From contig JBBIIT010000005.1 of assembly GCA_037446355.1 (NCBI GenBank), positions 39,559 through 103,558 of the forward strand: DNA of 64,000 nucleotides, given 5' to 3'. The position numbers and the translations under genes were made by a program. This document shows positions 26,989-36,026 of the stretch, one piece after another (within the stretch, counting starts at the first letter, position 1; every line of letters begins with the position of its first letter). A model generated the notes under the pieces. It had not been told where the DNA came from. It saw only the letters and a list, made by a program, of their open reading frames with translations, and made no database searches. The DNA comes from Roseiarcus sp037446355 (GTDB lineage Bacteria > Pseudomonadota > Alphaproteobacteria > Rhizobiales > Beijerinckiaceae).

Positions 26989-28412
26989 TTTACGGCCCCG
27001 CTTTTTGCGCGCCATTGCGCCTGAAACGTTCCGCCCTGCGGCGCCGCGAGATCTCGGTATTTCGTCCAGCCGCCTGTGAGCGGCAACGACGAAAAGCGCC
27101 CGCGCCTGCGCCCGACCAGGGCCAGCGCGCGCATCGCCAGATCGGTCGCGAAGCGGTAGAGCGCCGGCCGCGTTGCGAAAAACGCCCAAAGTTTCAGGCC
27201 GCCGCGCACGCTCGCGGGCGACAGATGACGTTCGAATTCGCGCTCGCGCCAGTGTCGCATCATCCGGGGCAGCGGAATGCGCATCGGGCAGACCTGCTCG
27301 CAGCGTCCGCAAAACGTCGAGGCGTTCGGCAACTGCCCGCCTTCGGCGACGCCGATCAGCGAGGGCGTCAGCACGGCGCCCATCGGCCCGGGATAGACCC
27401 AACCATAGGCGTGGCCGCCGATCGACTGATAGACCGGGCAATGGTTCATGCAGGCGCCGCAACGGATGCAGCGCAGCATGTCGGCGAACTCGCCGCCGAG
27501 CATCGCCGAGCGACCATTGTCGAGCAGGATGACGTGATATTCCTCGGGGCCGTCGGGATCGTCCGGTCGACGCGGCCCTGTCGAAAGCGTCGTGTAGACC
27601 GACATCTCCTGGCCTGTGGCCGAGCGCGCGAGCACGCGCAGCAACTGTGCGGCATCATTGAGCGTCGGCACGATTTTTTCCAGAGAGGCTATGACGACAT
27701 GGATTCTGGGAAGAATCTGCGTAAGGTCGCCATTGCCTTCGTTGGTGACGATGATCGAGGTTCCGGTCTCGGCGACGAGGAAATTTGCGCCGGTGACGCC
27801 GATGTCGGCGGTGAGGAACTTGTTGCGCAGGATGCCGCGCGCCTCGGCGAGCAATTGCTCGGGCTGGGTCAGGTCTCGCCCCGGCGGCAAGTCACGATGC
27901 GCCTTGCGGAAATCCGCCTCGACGTCGTCGCGCGTCACATGGATCGCCGGCGCGATGATGTGCGAGGGCGCCTCGCCGCGAAGCTGGATGATGTATTCGC
28001 CAAGGTCGGTCTCGATCGCCTCGATGCCCTCGGCCTCGAGAGCCTGGTTGAGGCCCATCTCCTCGGAGATCATCGACTTGCCCTTCGTGACCGCCTTCGC
28101 GTCGCGCGCCTTGCAGAGATCGAGGAAAATCTTGCGCCCCTCCGCCGCGTCGCGCGCGTAATGCACGACGCCGCCGGTCTGCGTCACCTTGCGCTCGTAG
28201 GCTTCAAGATAGAGATCGAGATGGGCGAGCGTATGGTTCTTGATGTCGCGCGCGCTGTCGCGCAACGCCTCGAATTCGGGTAGCCGTTCCGTCGCGGCGA
28301 AGCGGCGCGGCACGAAGTTGCGCGCGTGATTCATCGCTCGTTGCAGGCGCGCGTCGGTCAGCGCCTCGTGGACGTTGTCTTTGAACTTCGGCGTCGTAAT
28401 GAGCGCGGTCAC
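26985..28412 (-). CDS. lutB: LutB-type iron-sulfur lactate utilisation protein
   Basis: A 475-residue protein with an N-terminal LUD domain (GVTGANFLVAETGTSIIVTNEGNGDL) and two 4Fe-4S binding sets, CIRCGACMNHCPVY near residue 315 and CGRCEQVCPM near 370. It passes electrons in L-lactate to pyruvate oxidation with LutA and LutC. The GTG at 28412 overlaps the lutA stop as GTGA; the ATG upstream at 28538 would give a 42-residue extension without family similarity. Expression as part of one transcript is likely. Confidence 0.93.
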   Translation of the reverse strand: MTALITTPKFKDNVHEALTDARLQRAMNHARNFVPRRFAATERLPEFEALRDSARDIKNHTLAHLDLYLEAYERKVTQTGGVVHYARDAAEGRKIFLDLCKARDAKAVTKGKSMISEEMGLNQALEAEGIEAIETDLGEYIIQLRGEAPSHIIAPAIHVTRDDVEADFRKAHRDLPPGRDLTQPEQLLAEARGILRNKFLTADIGVTGANFLVAETGTSIIVTNEGNGDLTQILPRIHVVIASLEKIVPTLNDAAQLLRVLARSATGQEMSVYTTLSTGPRRPDDPDGPEEYHVILLDNGRSAMLGGEFADMLRCIRCGACMNHCPVYQSIGGHAYGWVYPGPMGAVLTPSLIGVAEGGQLPNASTFCGRCEQVCPMRIPLPRMMRHWREREFERHLSPASVRGGLKLWAFFATRPALYRFATDLAMRALALVGRRRGRFSSLPLTGGWTKYRDLAAPQGGTFQAQWRAKSGAVK

Positions 28413-29203
28413 GATTTGGCCTCCGTGACTTCGCCGATCGGCGGCAGTTCGGTCATGCCCGCGAGCACTTCGACGACGTGGCGCACCTTTATGCCGCGCC
28501 CCTCGCGCTGCATCTTGCCCGCCATGTTCATGAGGCAACCGAGATCGCCGGCCAGCAGCGTATCGGCGCCGCTGGCGGCGACATTGGCGCTTTTCTGGGC
28601 GACGATGGAATCGGAGAGTTCGCCGTATTTGACCGCGAAGGTTCCGCCAAAGCCGCAGCAGACATCGTTGTCCTTGAGATCGACGAGCTTCAGTCCCTCG
28701 ACGCTGGCGAGCAGCTTGCGCGGCTGATCGAAGACGCCGAGTTCGCGCAGGCCCGAGCAGCTATCGTGATAAGTCGCGACGCCGTCATAGCGCGCCGAAA
28801 CGCTGGCGACGCCGAGTTCATCGACCAGAAAGCTGACAAGTTCGCGGCACTTGCCGGCGAAAGCGGCCGCCCGCATCGCCCAGTCCGGCTCGTCGGCGAA
28901 CAATTCCGGATAATGTTTGGCGAGCATCCCGGCGCAGGAGCCGCTCGGCGCGACGACGAAATCGCAGCCCTCGAACGCTGCGATGGTCTGGCGCGCGATC
29001 CGCTTGGCGTCGGCGCGGTCGCCCGAATTGTAGGCCGGCTGGCCGCAGCAGGTTTGCGAAGGGACGATCACCGCGCAGCCGGCGTCCTGCAACAACTTCA
29101 CAGCCGCGAAGCCGATGCTCGGCCGCATCGTGTCGACAAGGCAGGTGACGAAGAGGCCGACGCGTTTTCCCGCGTCGGGTGTTTCGGGGGCTAACGCCTG
29201 CAA
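28409..29203 (-). CDS. lutA: LutA-type Fe-S oxidoreductase
   Basis: A 264-residue protein built of two CCG domains: SQTCCGQPAYNSG near residue 50 and NDVCCGFGGTFAVKY near 185, plus the usual CLVDTMRP start and HDSCSGLRELG. CCG cysteines hold an iron-sulfur cluster in LutA, GlcF and heterodisulfide-reductase relatives. It is the first gene of the lut cluster. The 110-base gap before pncB should hold its promoter; I see no clear boxes. Confidence 0.93.
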   Translation of the reverse strand: MQALAPETPDAGKRVGLFVTCLVDTMRPSIGFAAVKLLQDAGCAVIVPSQTCCGQPAYNSGDRADAKRIARQTIAAFEGCDFVVAPSGSCAGMLAKHYPELFADEPDWAMRAAAFAGKCRELVSFLVDELGVASVSARYDGVATYHDSCSGLRELGVFDQPRKLLASVEGLKLVDLKDNDVCCGFGGTFAVKYGELSDSIVAQKSANVAASGADTLLAGDLGCLMNMAGKMQREGRGIKVRHVVEVLAGMTELPPIGEVTEAKS

Positions 29204-29313
29204 ACTCGCTTCTCCCTGACTTGTGGCGCGACTTTGAACCAGTGTCGGCGGCGGTTCAAGGCGGGGTGGGAGCAGAAGTTGCCGCTTCGCGCATCCCCCC
29301 TTAAGCTCGCGCC

Positions 29314-30627
29314 ATGACTCCCGATATTGCCCAACGCGTCTACAATCACACGTTCCGGATCGATCCGATCGTGCGCACCCTGTTGGACACGGATTTCTAT
29401 AAGCTGCTGATGCTGCAAATGATCTGGAAACTGCACGCGCGGCGGCGGGTCACGTTCCAGCTCATCAATCGCACCACCGAGGTGCGTCTGGCCGAAATCG
29501 TCGACGAACGTGAGCTGACCGACCAGCTCGATCACGCGCGTACGCTGCGGCTGGCCAAGAACGAACTGATCTGGCTGGCCGGCAACACTTTCTACGGCAC
29601 CAAGCAGATTTTCGAGCCCGCGTTCATGGAATGGCTCGCGGATTTTCGCCTGCCCGAATATGAAGTCACGCGCCGCGACGGCCAATACGAATTGCGGTTC
29701 GAGGGGTCTTGGGCGCATACGACGATGTGGGAGATTCCGGCGCTCGCGATCATCAACGAATTGCGCGCGCGCGCGGCGATGCGGGCGATGAGTCGGTTTG
29801 ATCTCGACGTGCTCTACGCGCGCGCCAAGGCAAAGCTCTGGAGCAAGGTCGAGCGCCTTCGCGCCTTGGCCGAGGAGGGGCCGCTGCGCATCTCCGATTT
29901 CGGCACCCGCCGCCGCCACGGATTTTTGTGGCAACGCTGGTGCGTCGAAGCTTTGCAGGAAGGACTCGGCGACAATTTCATCGGCACCTCGAACGTCAAG
30001 CACGCGATGGACACCGGGCTCGAGGCGATCGGCACCAACGCCCACGAATTGCCGATGGTCTATGCCGCGCTCGCCAAGGACGACGCGGCGCTGCGCGACT
30101 CGCCCTATGACGTGCTGCGCGACTGGGCCAAGATGTATGGCGGCAATCTGCTGGTCGTGTTGCCCGACTGCTTCGGCACGACGGAATTTCTCAGTCAGGC
30201 GCCCGATTGGGTCGCCGACTGGAAGGGCGCGCGCCCCGACTCGAAGGAGCCGATCGCCGCGGCGCGCGAACTGATCGCCTGGTGGAAACTGCGCGGCCGC
30301 GACCCGCGCGACAAGCTGGTCGTGCTTTCCGATGCGATGGACGTCGAGTCGATAGCGGCCGCGAGCCGGGCGCTGCGCGACAAGATCAACGTCTCGATCG
30401 GTTGGGGCACCAATCTGACCAACGATTTCAGCGGCTGTGCGCCCGCCGGGGTCGACGGCGAATTGCGCGCGATCTCGCTGGTCTGCAAGGTCGTCGACGT
30501 CGAGGGGCGGCCGGCGGTCAAGCTTTCCGACAATCCCAACAAGGTGCTGGGGACGGCGCCGGAAATCGAGCGTTATCGCCGCGTGTTCGGCGTCGCCGGA
30601 ATGGCGCCGCAACCGGTCCTCATTTGA
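29314..30627 (+). CDS. pncB: Nicotinate phosphoribosyltransferase
   Basis: A 437-residue enzyme that makes nicotinate mononucleotide from nicotinate and PRPP in NAD salvage. Motifs include LLDTDFYKLLMLQMIWK at the N-terminus, SDFGTRRRHGFLWQRWCVEAL, FIGTSNVKHAMDTG, and the phosphate-binding end VSIGWGTNLTNDFSGC. Length and order match bacterial PncB. It sits between lutA (divergent) and the GntR regulator (convergent), and has no obvious role in lactate use other than supplying NAD. Confidence 0.95.
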   Translation: MTPDIAQRVYNHTFRIDPIVRTLLDTDFYKLLMLQMIWKLHARRRVTFQLINRTTEVRLAEIVDERELTDQLDHARTLRLAKNELIWLAGNTFYGTKQIFEPAFMEWLADFRLPEYEVTRRDGQYELRFEGSWAHTTMWEIPALAIINELRARAAMRAMSRFDLDVLYARAKAKLWSKVERLRALAEEGPLRISDFGTRRRHGFLWQRWCVEALQEGLGDNFIGTSNVKHAMDTGLEAIGTNAHELPMVYAALAKDDAALRDSPYDVLRDWAKMYGGNLLVVLPDCFGTTEFLSQAPDWVADWKGARPDSKEPIAAARELIAWWKLRGRDPRDKLVVLSDAMDVESIAAASRALRDKINVSIGWGTNLTNDFSGCAPAGVDGELRAISLVCKVVDVEGRPAVKLSDNPNKVLGTAPEIERYRRVFGVAGMAPQPVLI

Positions 30628-30640
30628 GCGATCGGGCGCG

Positions 30641-31405
30641 TCAATCACTGACGATGTCCTCGCGCGCGAAGCGACGGAGAGAAGCGGCCTGGCGCATCTC
30701 GTCGCGCCGAATCTCGTCGAGCGTTTGCGCGACGAAACCGATATGCGCGGTCGCCGCCATTTCCGCCGCTTTCGCGTTGCCCGCCAACACCGCCTCGCCA
30801 ATCTTGAGGTGTTGATCGAGAAGCATTTCGCGCACCCCGTCGCGGCGATAGAAAGCCTCGCGATTAAAGAATACGCCCTTGCGCAGGAGATCGGCGAGCG
30901 CGCGCAAGACATGCAGGATCACGACATTATGCGTCGCTTCGTAAATCGCGACATGCAGATTGACGTCGATCTCGGCTTCCAAGGTCGGATCGGCGAGCAA
31001 GTGGGCTTCGCGCATCCGCGTCAAACATTCGCGGATCCGTGCGCGGTCGACGTCCGTCGCCCGACGCGCGGCGAGCGCCGCGGCCTGCGACTCCATCGCG
31101 CCGCGAAATTCGAAATAATCCGCCGTGACCCGCTCGTCGTCGCGAAACATTTCGGCGAGCGGATCGACGAGACTCGCCAAATAGGGCGCGACCACGGTGC
31201 CGGACCTGCTGGTGACGAACAGGCCCTTGGCCTCTAATAGCCCCAACGCCTCGCGCAGCGAGGGCCGGGAAACCCCGAGCTTGGCGGCGAGTTCGCGCTC
31301 GGCCACCAGCTTTTCGCCGGGACGCAGCACGCCCTCCAACACCATCGCACGAAGGCGCTCGGCGATGGCGTCCGCGAGTTTCGGCGGCTTCACAGGACTC
31401 GGCAC
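30641..31405 (-). CDS. GntR-family (FadR subfamily) transcriptional regulator
   Basis: A 254-residue regulator. The N-terminal winged helix has LADAIAERLRAMVLEGVLRPGEKLVAERELAAKLGVSRPSLREALGLLEAKGL. The C-terminal all-helical FCD ligand domain follows, with ESQAAALAARRATD, a histidine in VNLHVAIYEATHN, and H in DQHLKIGEA as probable metal ligands. Relatives such as LldR, GlcC and PdhR sense lactate, glycolate or pyruvate. Placement divergent to lctP-glcDEF makes it the likely regulator. The GTG at 31405 with AGAGAGGG just upstream is preferred over the longer frame to 31474. Confidence 0.88.
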   Translation of the reverse strand: MPSPVKPPKLADAIAERLRAMVLEGVLRPGEKLVAERELAAKLGVSRPSLREALGLLEAKGLFVTSRSGTVVAPYLASLVDPLAEMFRDDERVTADYFEFRGAMESQAAALAARRATDVDRARIRECLTRMREAHLLADPTLEAEIDVNLHVAIYEATHNVVILHVLRALADLLRKGVFFNREAFYRRDGVREMLLDQHLKIGEAVLAGNAKAAEMAATAHIGFVAQTLDEIRRDEMRQAASLRRFAREDIVSD

Positions 31406-31447
31406 GTTCCCTCTCTCCCGGTCGCACGGACCGACCAAGCGCCTATT

Positions 31448-31524
31448 TTGGTCTGATCGTTTGTTCCTCGTCAATAGAGGTTATTTAACTTGACCAACGA
31501 AATCGTGGTCATATATCATTACCA
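31448..31524. promoter_or_regulatory. GGTC/GACC half-sites in the gntR-lctP divergent region
   Basis: TTGGTC at 31448-31453 is mirrored by GACCAA at 31492-31497. An imperfect 19-base dyad TGGTCATATATCATTACCA lies at 31506-31524. FadR-family GntR proteins bind TGGTnnnACCA-like sites, so these are reasonable operators for the adjacent regulator. The region is AT-rich compared with its neighbours. No single perfect TGGT-N3-ACCA site is present. Confidence 0.4.
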
Positions 31525-31598
31525 AAGCACTTCGTCGTCATTCGTGGCAATATGGATGCAACGCGCCCGAGACAGGGGCGGGCAGGGGGAGGAAAGGC

Positions 31599-33215
31599 AT
31601 GTTTCAACAACTACTTACGCCTGCGGGAGGCAGCCTCGCGCTGTCGTTCCTGGTCGCCGCATTGCCGATTGTCGTGGTCCTGATCGGCCTCGGCGTGCTT
31701 CGCCGCCCCGCCTGGCAGGCCTCGCTCGCTGGCTTGATCGTCGCCTTCATCATCGCGGTCGGCGTGTGGAGCCTGCCTGTCAATCTCGCGGTCAGCGCGA
31801 TCCTGAACGGCGCCGTGTTCGCGCTCTGGCCGGTGATGTGGATCGTCCTCAACGCGCTGCTCGTCTACAACATTTCCGTCAAGTCCGGACGTTTCGAGGC
31901 GTTTCGAGCCTGGTTGATTCAACATCTGCCGAACGACCGGCGCATTGTGCTCGTCGTCATCGGCTTCTGCTTCGGGGCCTTGCTTGAGGGCGTCGCCGGC
32001 TTCGGCGTGCCGGTCGCGATCACCTCATCGTTGCTGATTCTGGTCGGTTTCGCGCCGATCGAGGCTTTGGTGTTCGTGTTGATCTTCAACACCGCGCCTG
32101 TCGCTTTCGGCGCGCTCGGCGTGCCTGTGACGGTTCTGGGATCGGTTACGGGTCTACCTGCCGCCGTGCTCGGCGCGATGGTCGGTCGTCAATTGCCTGT
32201 CATGGCGCTGATCCTGCCATTCTACGTGATGTTTGTTTATGGCGGCTGGCGTTCGATCCGCGAGATCTGGCCGGTATTGATTGTTGCCGGCGGCAGCTTC
32301 GCGGTCAGCCAGTTCGTCGCCTCCAACCTCATCGACTACAGCCTGACCGACGTTTTGGCGTCGCTGGGCTCGCTGGCGGTCACTTTGACGTTTCTGCAGG
32401 TTTGGAAAGGCAGGCCGAACCCCGAATTCGCGATCGCGAACGTCGAGGCCGCCGCCGAGGCGACCAACGATATTCCGAAATGGCAGGGTTGGCTGCCCTG
32501 GCTGATCGTATCGGCGGCGGTCATCCTCTGGACGACGTTCAAGATCCCGAACATCGGCAAAATGGCGATCCCCTGGCCCGGCCTCGACAAGGCGATCTCG
32601 ATCACGCTCTACGGCGGCAAGCCCTATGCAGCGATCTGGGGCTTCGAGCCGCTGGCGACGGGAACCTGCATTCTCGTCTCGGCGGTCGTCACCGCGCTGG
32701 TCGTCCGGCTCAGCGTTTCCGATTTCTTCGCCTGCGTCGCGCAGACCGTGCGGCAAATCTGGCTCGCGGTCATCACCGTATGCCTGATCGTCGCGCTTGC
32801 GTTCGTCATGAACTATTCCGGCATCGCCTATACGCTGGGCGCCGGCGCGGCCTCGGTTGGGAGCTTGTTCGTGCTGATCTCGCCGTTCCTGGGCTGGGTC
32901 GCCGTTTTCCTGTCAGGCAGCGATACCTCGGGCAACGCGCTGTTCGGCAATTTGCAGGTGGTCGCGGCCAAGCAGCTCAACCTCAATCCCGTCCTGTTCG
33001 CGGCGACCAATTCCTCCGGCGGCGTCATGGGCAAAATGATCTCGCCGCAGAACATCGCTACCGGCGTCTCGGTCACCAATCTGAAAGGACGCGAGGGCGA
33101 AGTGTTCGCCCGCACGTTCCCGCATTCCATCATTCTTACGATCTTGCTGGGATTGTTGGTCGCCGCGCAGCAATATCTGATCCCCTGGATTATCCCCACG
33201 TTGCCGATGAAATAG
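31599..33215 (+). CDS. lctP: L-lactate permease (LctP/LldP family)
   Basis: A 538-residue inner-membrane carrier with about 13 helices that takes up L-lactate, D-lactate and often glycolate by proton symport. The family motifs LLEGVAGFGVPVAITSSLL, FNTAPVAFGALGVP and FLSGSDTSGNALFGNLQ are all present. A strong site (GGGGGAGGAAAG) precedes the ATG. It is the first gene of the operon that continues with glcD, glcE and glcF, so uptake and oxidation genes are linked. Confidence 0.93.
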   Translation: MFQQLLTPAGGSLALSFLVAALPIVVVLIGLGVLRRPAWQASLAGLIVAFIIAVGVWSLPVNLAVSAILNGAVFALWPVMWIVLNALLVYNISVKSGRFEAFRAWLIQHLPNDRRIVLVVIGFCFGALLEGVAGFGVPVAITSSLLILVGFAPIEALVFVLIFNTAPVAFGALGVPVTVLGSVTGLPAAVLGAMVGRQLPVMALILPFYVMFVYGGWRSIREIWPVLIVAGGSFAVSQFVASNLIDYSLTDVLASLGSLAVTLTFLQVWKGRPNPEFAIANVEAAAEATNDIPKWQGWLPWLIVSAAVILWTTFKIPNIGKMAIPWPGLDKAISITLYGGKPYAAIWGFEPLATGTCILVSAVVTALVVRLSVSDFFACVAQTVRQIWLAVITVCLIVALAFVMNYSGIAYTLGAGAASVGSLFVLISPFLGWVAVFLSGSDTSGNALFGNLQVVAAKQLNLNPVLFAATNSSGGVMGKMISPQNIATGVSVTNLKGREGEVFARTFPHSIILTILLGLLVAAQQYLIPWIIPTLPMK

Positions 33216-33227
33216 GCCGCGGCAATT

Positions 33228-33254
33228 CCCCTTTCCCGCAAGGCGGGAAAGGGG
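33228..33254. repeat. Perfect 12-bp hairpin between lctP and glcD
   Basis: CCCCTTTCCCGC (33228-33239), loop of three bases, GCGGGAAAGGGG (33243-33254). The stem is perfect and very stable but has no T run, so it looks like a REP-type intergenic hairpin or transcript-stabilising element and less like a rho-independent terminator. It may set the lctP to glcD expression ratio. Confidence 0.55.
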
Positions 33255-33282
33255 CAGAGCACGTAACCCCGGGAGCGCCGCC

Positions 33283-34716
33283 ATGTCGCAGATCGCATTT
33301 CCCAAGATCGATCAAGGTATCCTCGCACGGCGCGACGCCATCTGCGCTGGGCTCGCGGAATTTCTTGCCCCCGATTGTCTCATCGTCGACGAAGTCGGGC
33401 GGCGCATGTTCGAGACCGACGCGCTGACGGCCTATCGCCGGCTGCCGCTCGCCGTCGTGTTGCCGCGCACCACTGAGGAGGTAGCCAAGACGCTGAAATT
33501 CTGCCGCGAGGCCGGCGTCAACGTCGTGCCGCGAGGGGCGGGCACTTCGCTTTCCGGCGGCGCGGTGCCGCAGGAGGACGCGATCGTGATCGGCCTTTCC
33601 AAGATGAGCCGCATCCTCGAGATCAATCTTCCTGACCGCTACGCGCGCGTCGAGGCCGGCGTCACCAATCTGGCGATTTCGGAGGCGGTCGGTCCTGACG
33701 GCTATTTTTACGCGCCCGATCCTTCCTCGCAGCTCGCCTGCACCATCGGGGGCAACATCGCAATGAATTCGGGCGGCGCGCATTGCTTGAAATACGGCGT
33801 CACCATCAACAATCTACTCGGCGTGCGGCTCGTCACGCCCGAAGGCGAGATCGTCGACATCGGCGGGCCTGCGCTCGATCCCTCGGGGTTCGATTTCCTC
33901 GGGCTCGTCTGCGGCGCGGAGGGACAGCTCGGCATCGTCACCGAGGCCTGGGTGAGATTGCTGCGCCTCGCCGAGGGCGCACGCCCCGTTCTGTTCGGCT
34001 TCGATTCCTCGGAGGACGCGGGCCAATGCGTAGCCGCCATCGTCGGCGCCGGAATCGTGCCGGTGGCGATGGAATATATGGACAAATTGGCGATCGAGAT
34101 CACCGAGAATTTCGCGCACGCGGGCTATCCGCTCGATGTCGAGGCGATGTTGATCGTCGAAGTCGAGGGCTCGGAAACCGAAATGGCGAGCGAACTCGCG
34201 AAGATCACTCAGATCGCGCGCGCGCATAAAGTGCGCACGATCCGCGAATCGATGTCGGCGATGGAGAGCGCGCAGATCTGGAAGGGTCGCAAGTCCGCGT
34301 TCGGCGCCACCGGCCGCATCGCCGACTACATCTGTATGGATGGCACGGTGCCGACCGGGCGCCTGCCCGAGGCGCTTCGCCGCACCGGCGAAATCTGCGC
34401 CAAATACGGATTGCGCGTCGCCAACGTGTTTCACGCTGGCGACGGCAACATGCACCCGTTGATCCTCTACAACGTCAACGACCCCGAAGAGCAGGAAAAA
34501 GCCGAGGAAGCGGGCGCCGAAATCCTGCTGATGTCGGTCGAACTTGGCGGCTGCCTGACCGGTGAGCATGGCGTCGGCATCGAAAAACGCGACCTGATGA
34601 CGAGCCAGTTCACCGCGGCCGAACTCGCGCAGCAACGACGCGTGCGCGCGGTTTTCGATCCCGACGGGCGGCTCAATCCGGCCAAGGTGTTTCCGCTCGC
34701 GGAGAAGGCCGCGTGA
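33283..34716 (+). CDS. glcD: FAD-linked glycolate/D-lactate oxidase, GlcD subunit
   Basis: A 477-residue flavoprotein that oxidises glycolate or D-lactate. The FAD-binding site reads VVPRGAGTSLSGGAVPQ (about residues 80-95), with DPSSQLACTIGGNIAMNSGG after it. The C-terminal substrate domain includes NVFHAGDGNMHPLILY and GGCLTGEHGVGIEKRD. These match GlcD of the three-subunit glycolate oxidase. Its stop overlaps the GTG of glcE. Glycolate and D-lactate dehydrogenases of this type cannot be separated by motif alone. Confidence 0.94.
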   Translation: MSQIAFPKIDQGILARRDAICAGLAEFLAPDCLIVDEVGRRMFETDALTAYRRLPLAVVLPRTTEEVAKTLKFCREAGVNVVPRGAGTSLSGGAVPQEDAIVIGLSKMSRILEINLPDRYARVEAGVTNLAISEAVGPDGYFYAPDPSSQLACTIGGNIAMNSGGAHCLKYGVTINNLLGVRLVTPEGEIVDIGGPALDPSGFDFLGLVCGAEGQLGIVTEAWVRLLRLAEGARPVLFGFDSSEDAGQCVAAIVGAGIVPVAMEYMDKLAIEITENFAHAGYPLDVEAMLIVEVEGSETEMASELAKITQIARAHKVRTIRESMSAMESAQIWKGRKSAFGATGRIADYICMDGTVPTGRLPEALRRTGEICAKYGLRVANVFHAGDGNMHPLILYNVNDPEEQEKAEEAGAEILLMSVELGGCLTGEHGVGIEKRDLMTSQFTAAELAQQRRVRAVFDPDGRLNPAKVFPLAEKAA

Positions 34717-35888
34717 GCGAGGACATCTTGGTTCCCGCCGACGCCGACGAAGCCGCCGCGATGGTCGCCGCCGCTCGTTCGCTCGACATCGCCGGCGGCG
34801 GCGCGCGAGGCGGGTTCGGGCGTCCGCGCGAGGGAGCGCGCGAGATTTCCACCCGCGAACTCGACGGAATCGTTTTCCATGAGCCGGCTGAGATGACGTT
34901 GCGCGCGCGAGCGGGAACGCCGATGGCGAAGATCGAGGCCGCGCTCGCCGCGCACGATCAGATGTTGCCGTTCGAGCCGATGGACCCGCGCGCCTTGTTC
35001 GGCGTCGCGGGCGAGCCGACCGTCGGAGGTCTTGTCGCGACCGGGCTTTCCGGGCCGCGCCGCATTGGCGCGGGCGCCATGCGCGACGCCCTGATCGGGC
35101 TCAGCCTCGTCAACGGTCGCGGCGAGATCGTCAGGTCGGGCGGGCGAGTGATGAAGAACGTCACCGGCCTCGATCTCGTCAAGGTCAATTGCGGCGCGCA
35201 CGGCACGCTCGGGCTGATTCTGGAAGCGACATTCAGACTGCTGCCGCGCCCGCGCGCCGAGGCGACGATCGTCATCCGCCGTCTGGACGACGAAAGGGCG
35301 ATGCGGGCGATGGCGGCGGCGCTAGGTTCGCCCTTCGGGGTCAGCGGCGCGGCGACGATCCATCCGGGCATGGGGCGCGAATTTTCACGCACGCTGATTC
35401 GCGTCGAGGGCTTCGAGGATTCGGTCGAATATCGCGCGGAGAAGCTGATCGCGCTGCTCGCTGACTTTGGCGCCAAACACGCGTTGCGCGGCGAGGATTC
35501 GCAGCGCATCTGGCGCGCGATCCGCGACGTCGATTTCCTTGCCGAGCCGCGCGCGCGAGCGATCTGGCGCATCAGTCTGCCGCCGTCGCTGGGCGCCGCG
35601 TATGTCGCCAAATTGGGACCGCTCGCGCACGCTTCCTTGTTCGATTGGGGCGGCGGCCTCGTCTGGCTCGCGACCGATCCGACCGAGGACGCCGCGCGCG
35701 CCGTGCGCGCCGCGCTCGCAGGCCTCAACGGCCACGCGACGCTCGTGCGCGCGCCCGCCGAGCTGCGCGCCCGAGTCGACGTGTTCGAGCCGCTGACGCC
35801 GACGCTCGCCAAGCTGACGCGCGGCGTCAAAGGCAGTCTCGATCCCAAGGGAATATTCAATCGCGGGCGGATGTACGCGGACGTTTGA
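34713..35888 (+). CDS. glcE: Glycolate oxidase GlcE subunit
   Basis: A 391-residue second FAD-binding subunit. TVGGLVATGLSGPRRIGAGAMRDALIGL and SGGRVMKNVTGLDLVKVNCGAHGTLGLI are GlcE signatures. It pairs with GlcD and GlcF. The GTG lies inside the glcD stop (GTGA), and the C-terminus SLDPKGIFNRGRMY is the family end. After it comes a 138-base gap with C/G-rich inverted repeats. Confidence 0.93.
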   Translation: MSEDILVPADADEAAAMVAAARSLDIAGGGARGGFGRPREGAREISTRELDGIVFHEPAEMTLRARAGTPMAKIEAALAAHDQMLPFEPMDPRALFGVAGEPTVGGLVATGLSGPRRIGAGAMRDALIGLSLVNGRGEIVRSGGRVMKNVTGLDLVKVNCGAHGTLGLILEATFRLLPRPRAEATIVIRRLDDERAMRAMAAALGSPFGVSGAATIHPGMGREFSRTLIRVEGFEDSVEYRAEKLIALLADFGAKHALRGEDSQRIWRAIRDVDFLAEPRARAIWRISLPPSLGAAYVAKLGPLAHASLFDWGGGLVWLATDPTEDAARAVRAALAGLNGHATLVRAPAELRARVDVFEPLTPTLAKLTRGVKGSLDPKGIFNRGRMYADV

Positions 35889-35893
35889 CCTGC

Positions 35894-35928
35894 CCCCTCC
35901 TTTCTCGTCCCCTTGGCGCGGGGAGGGG
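35894..35928. repeat. Imperfect C/G-rich hairpin between glcE and glcF
   Basis: CCCCTCC (35894-35900) can pair with GGAGGGG (35922-35928), and TCCCC (35908-35912) with GGGGA (35920-35924). A further C-run/G-run pair lies at about 35948-35982. The pattern resembles the lctP-glcD hairpin, so this operon has one such element in each long spacer. Confidence 0.4.
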
Positions 35929-36026
35929 CGCGCGCCGGCTTCGTGATTTCCCCTCCGCGTCCTAACGAATCGGGGCAAGGGGGCGGGCGGGTCGCAGCGA
36001 ATTTAGGTTTGGAGCTTGAATCTGGA

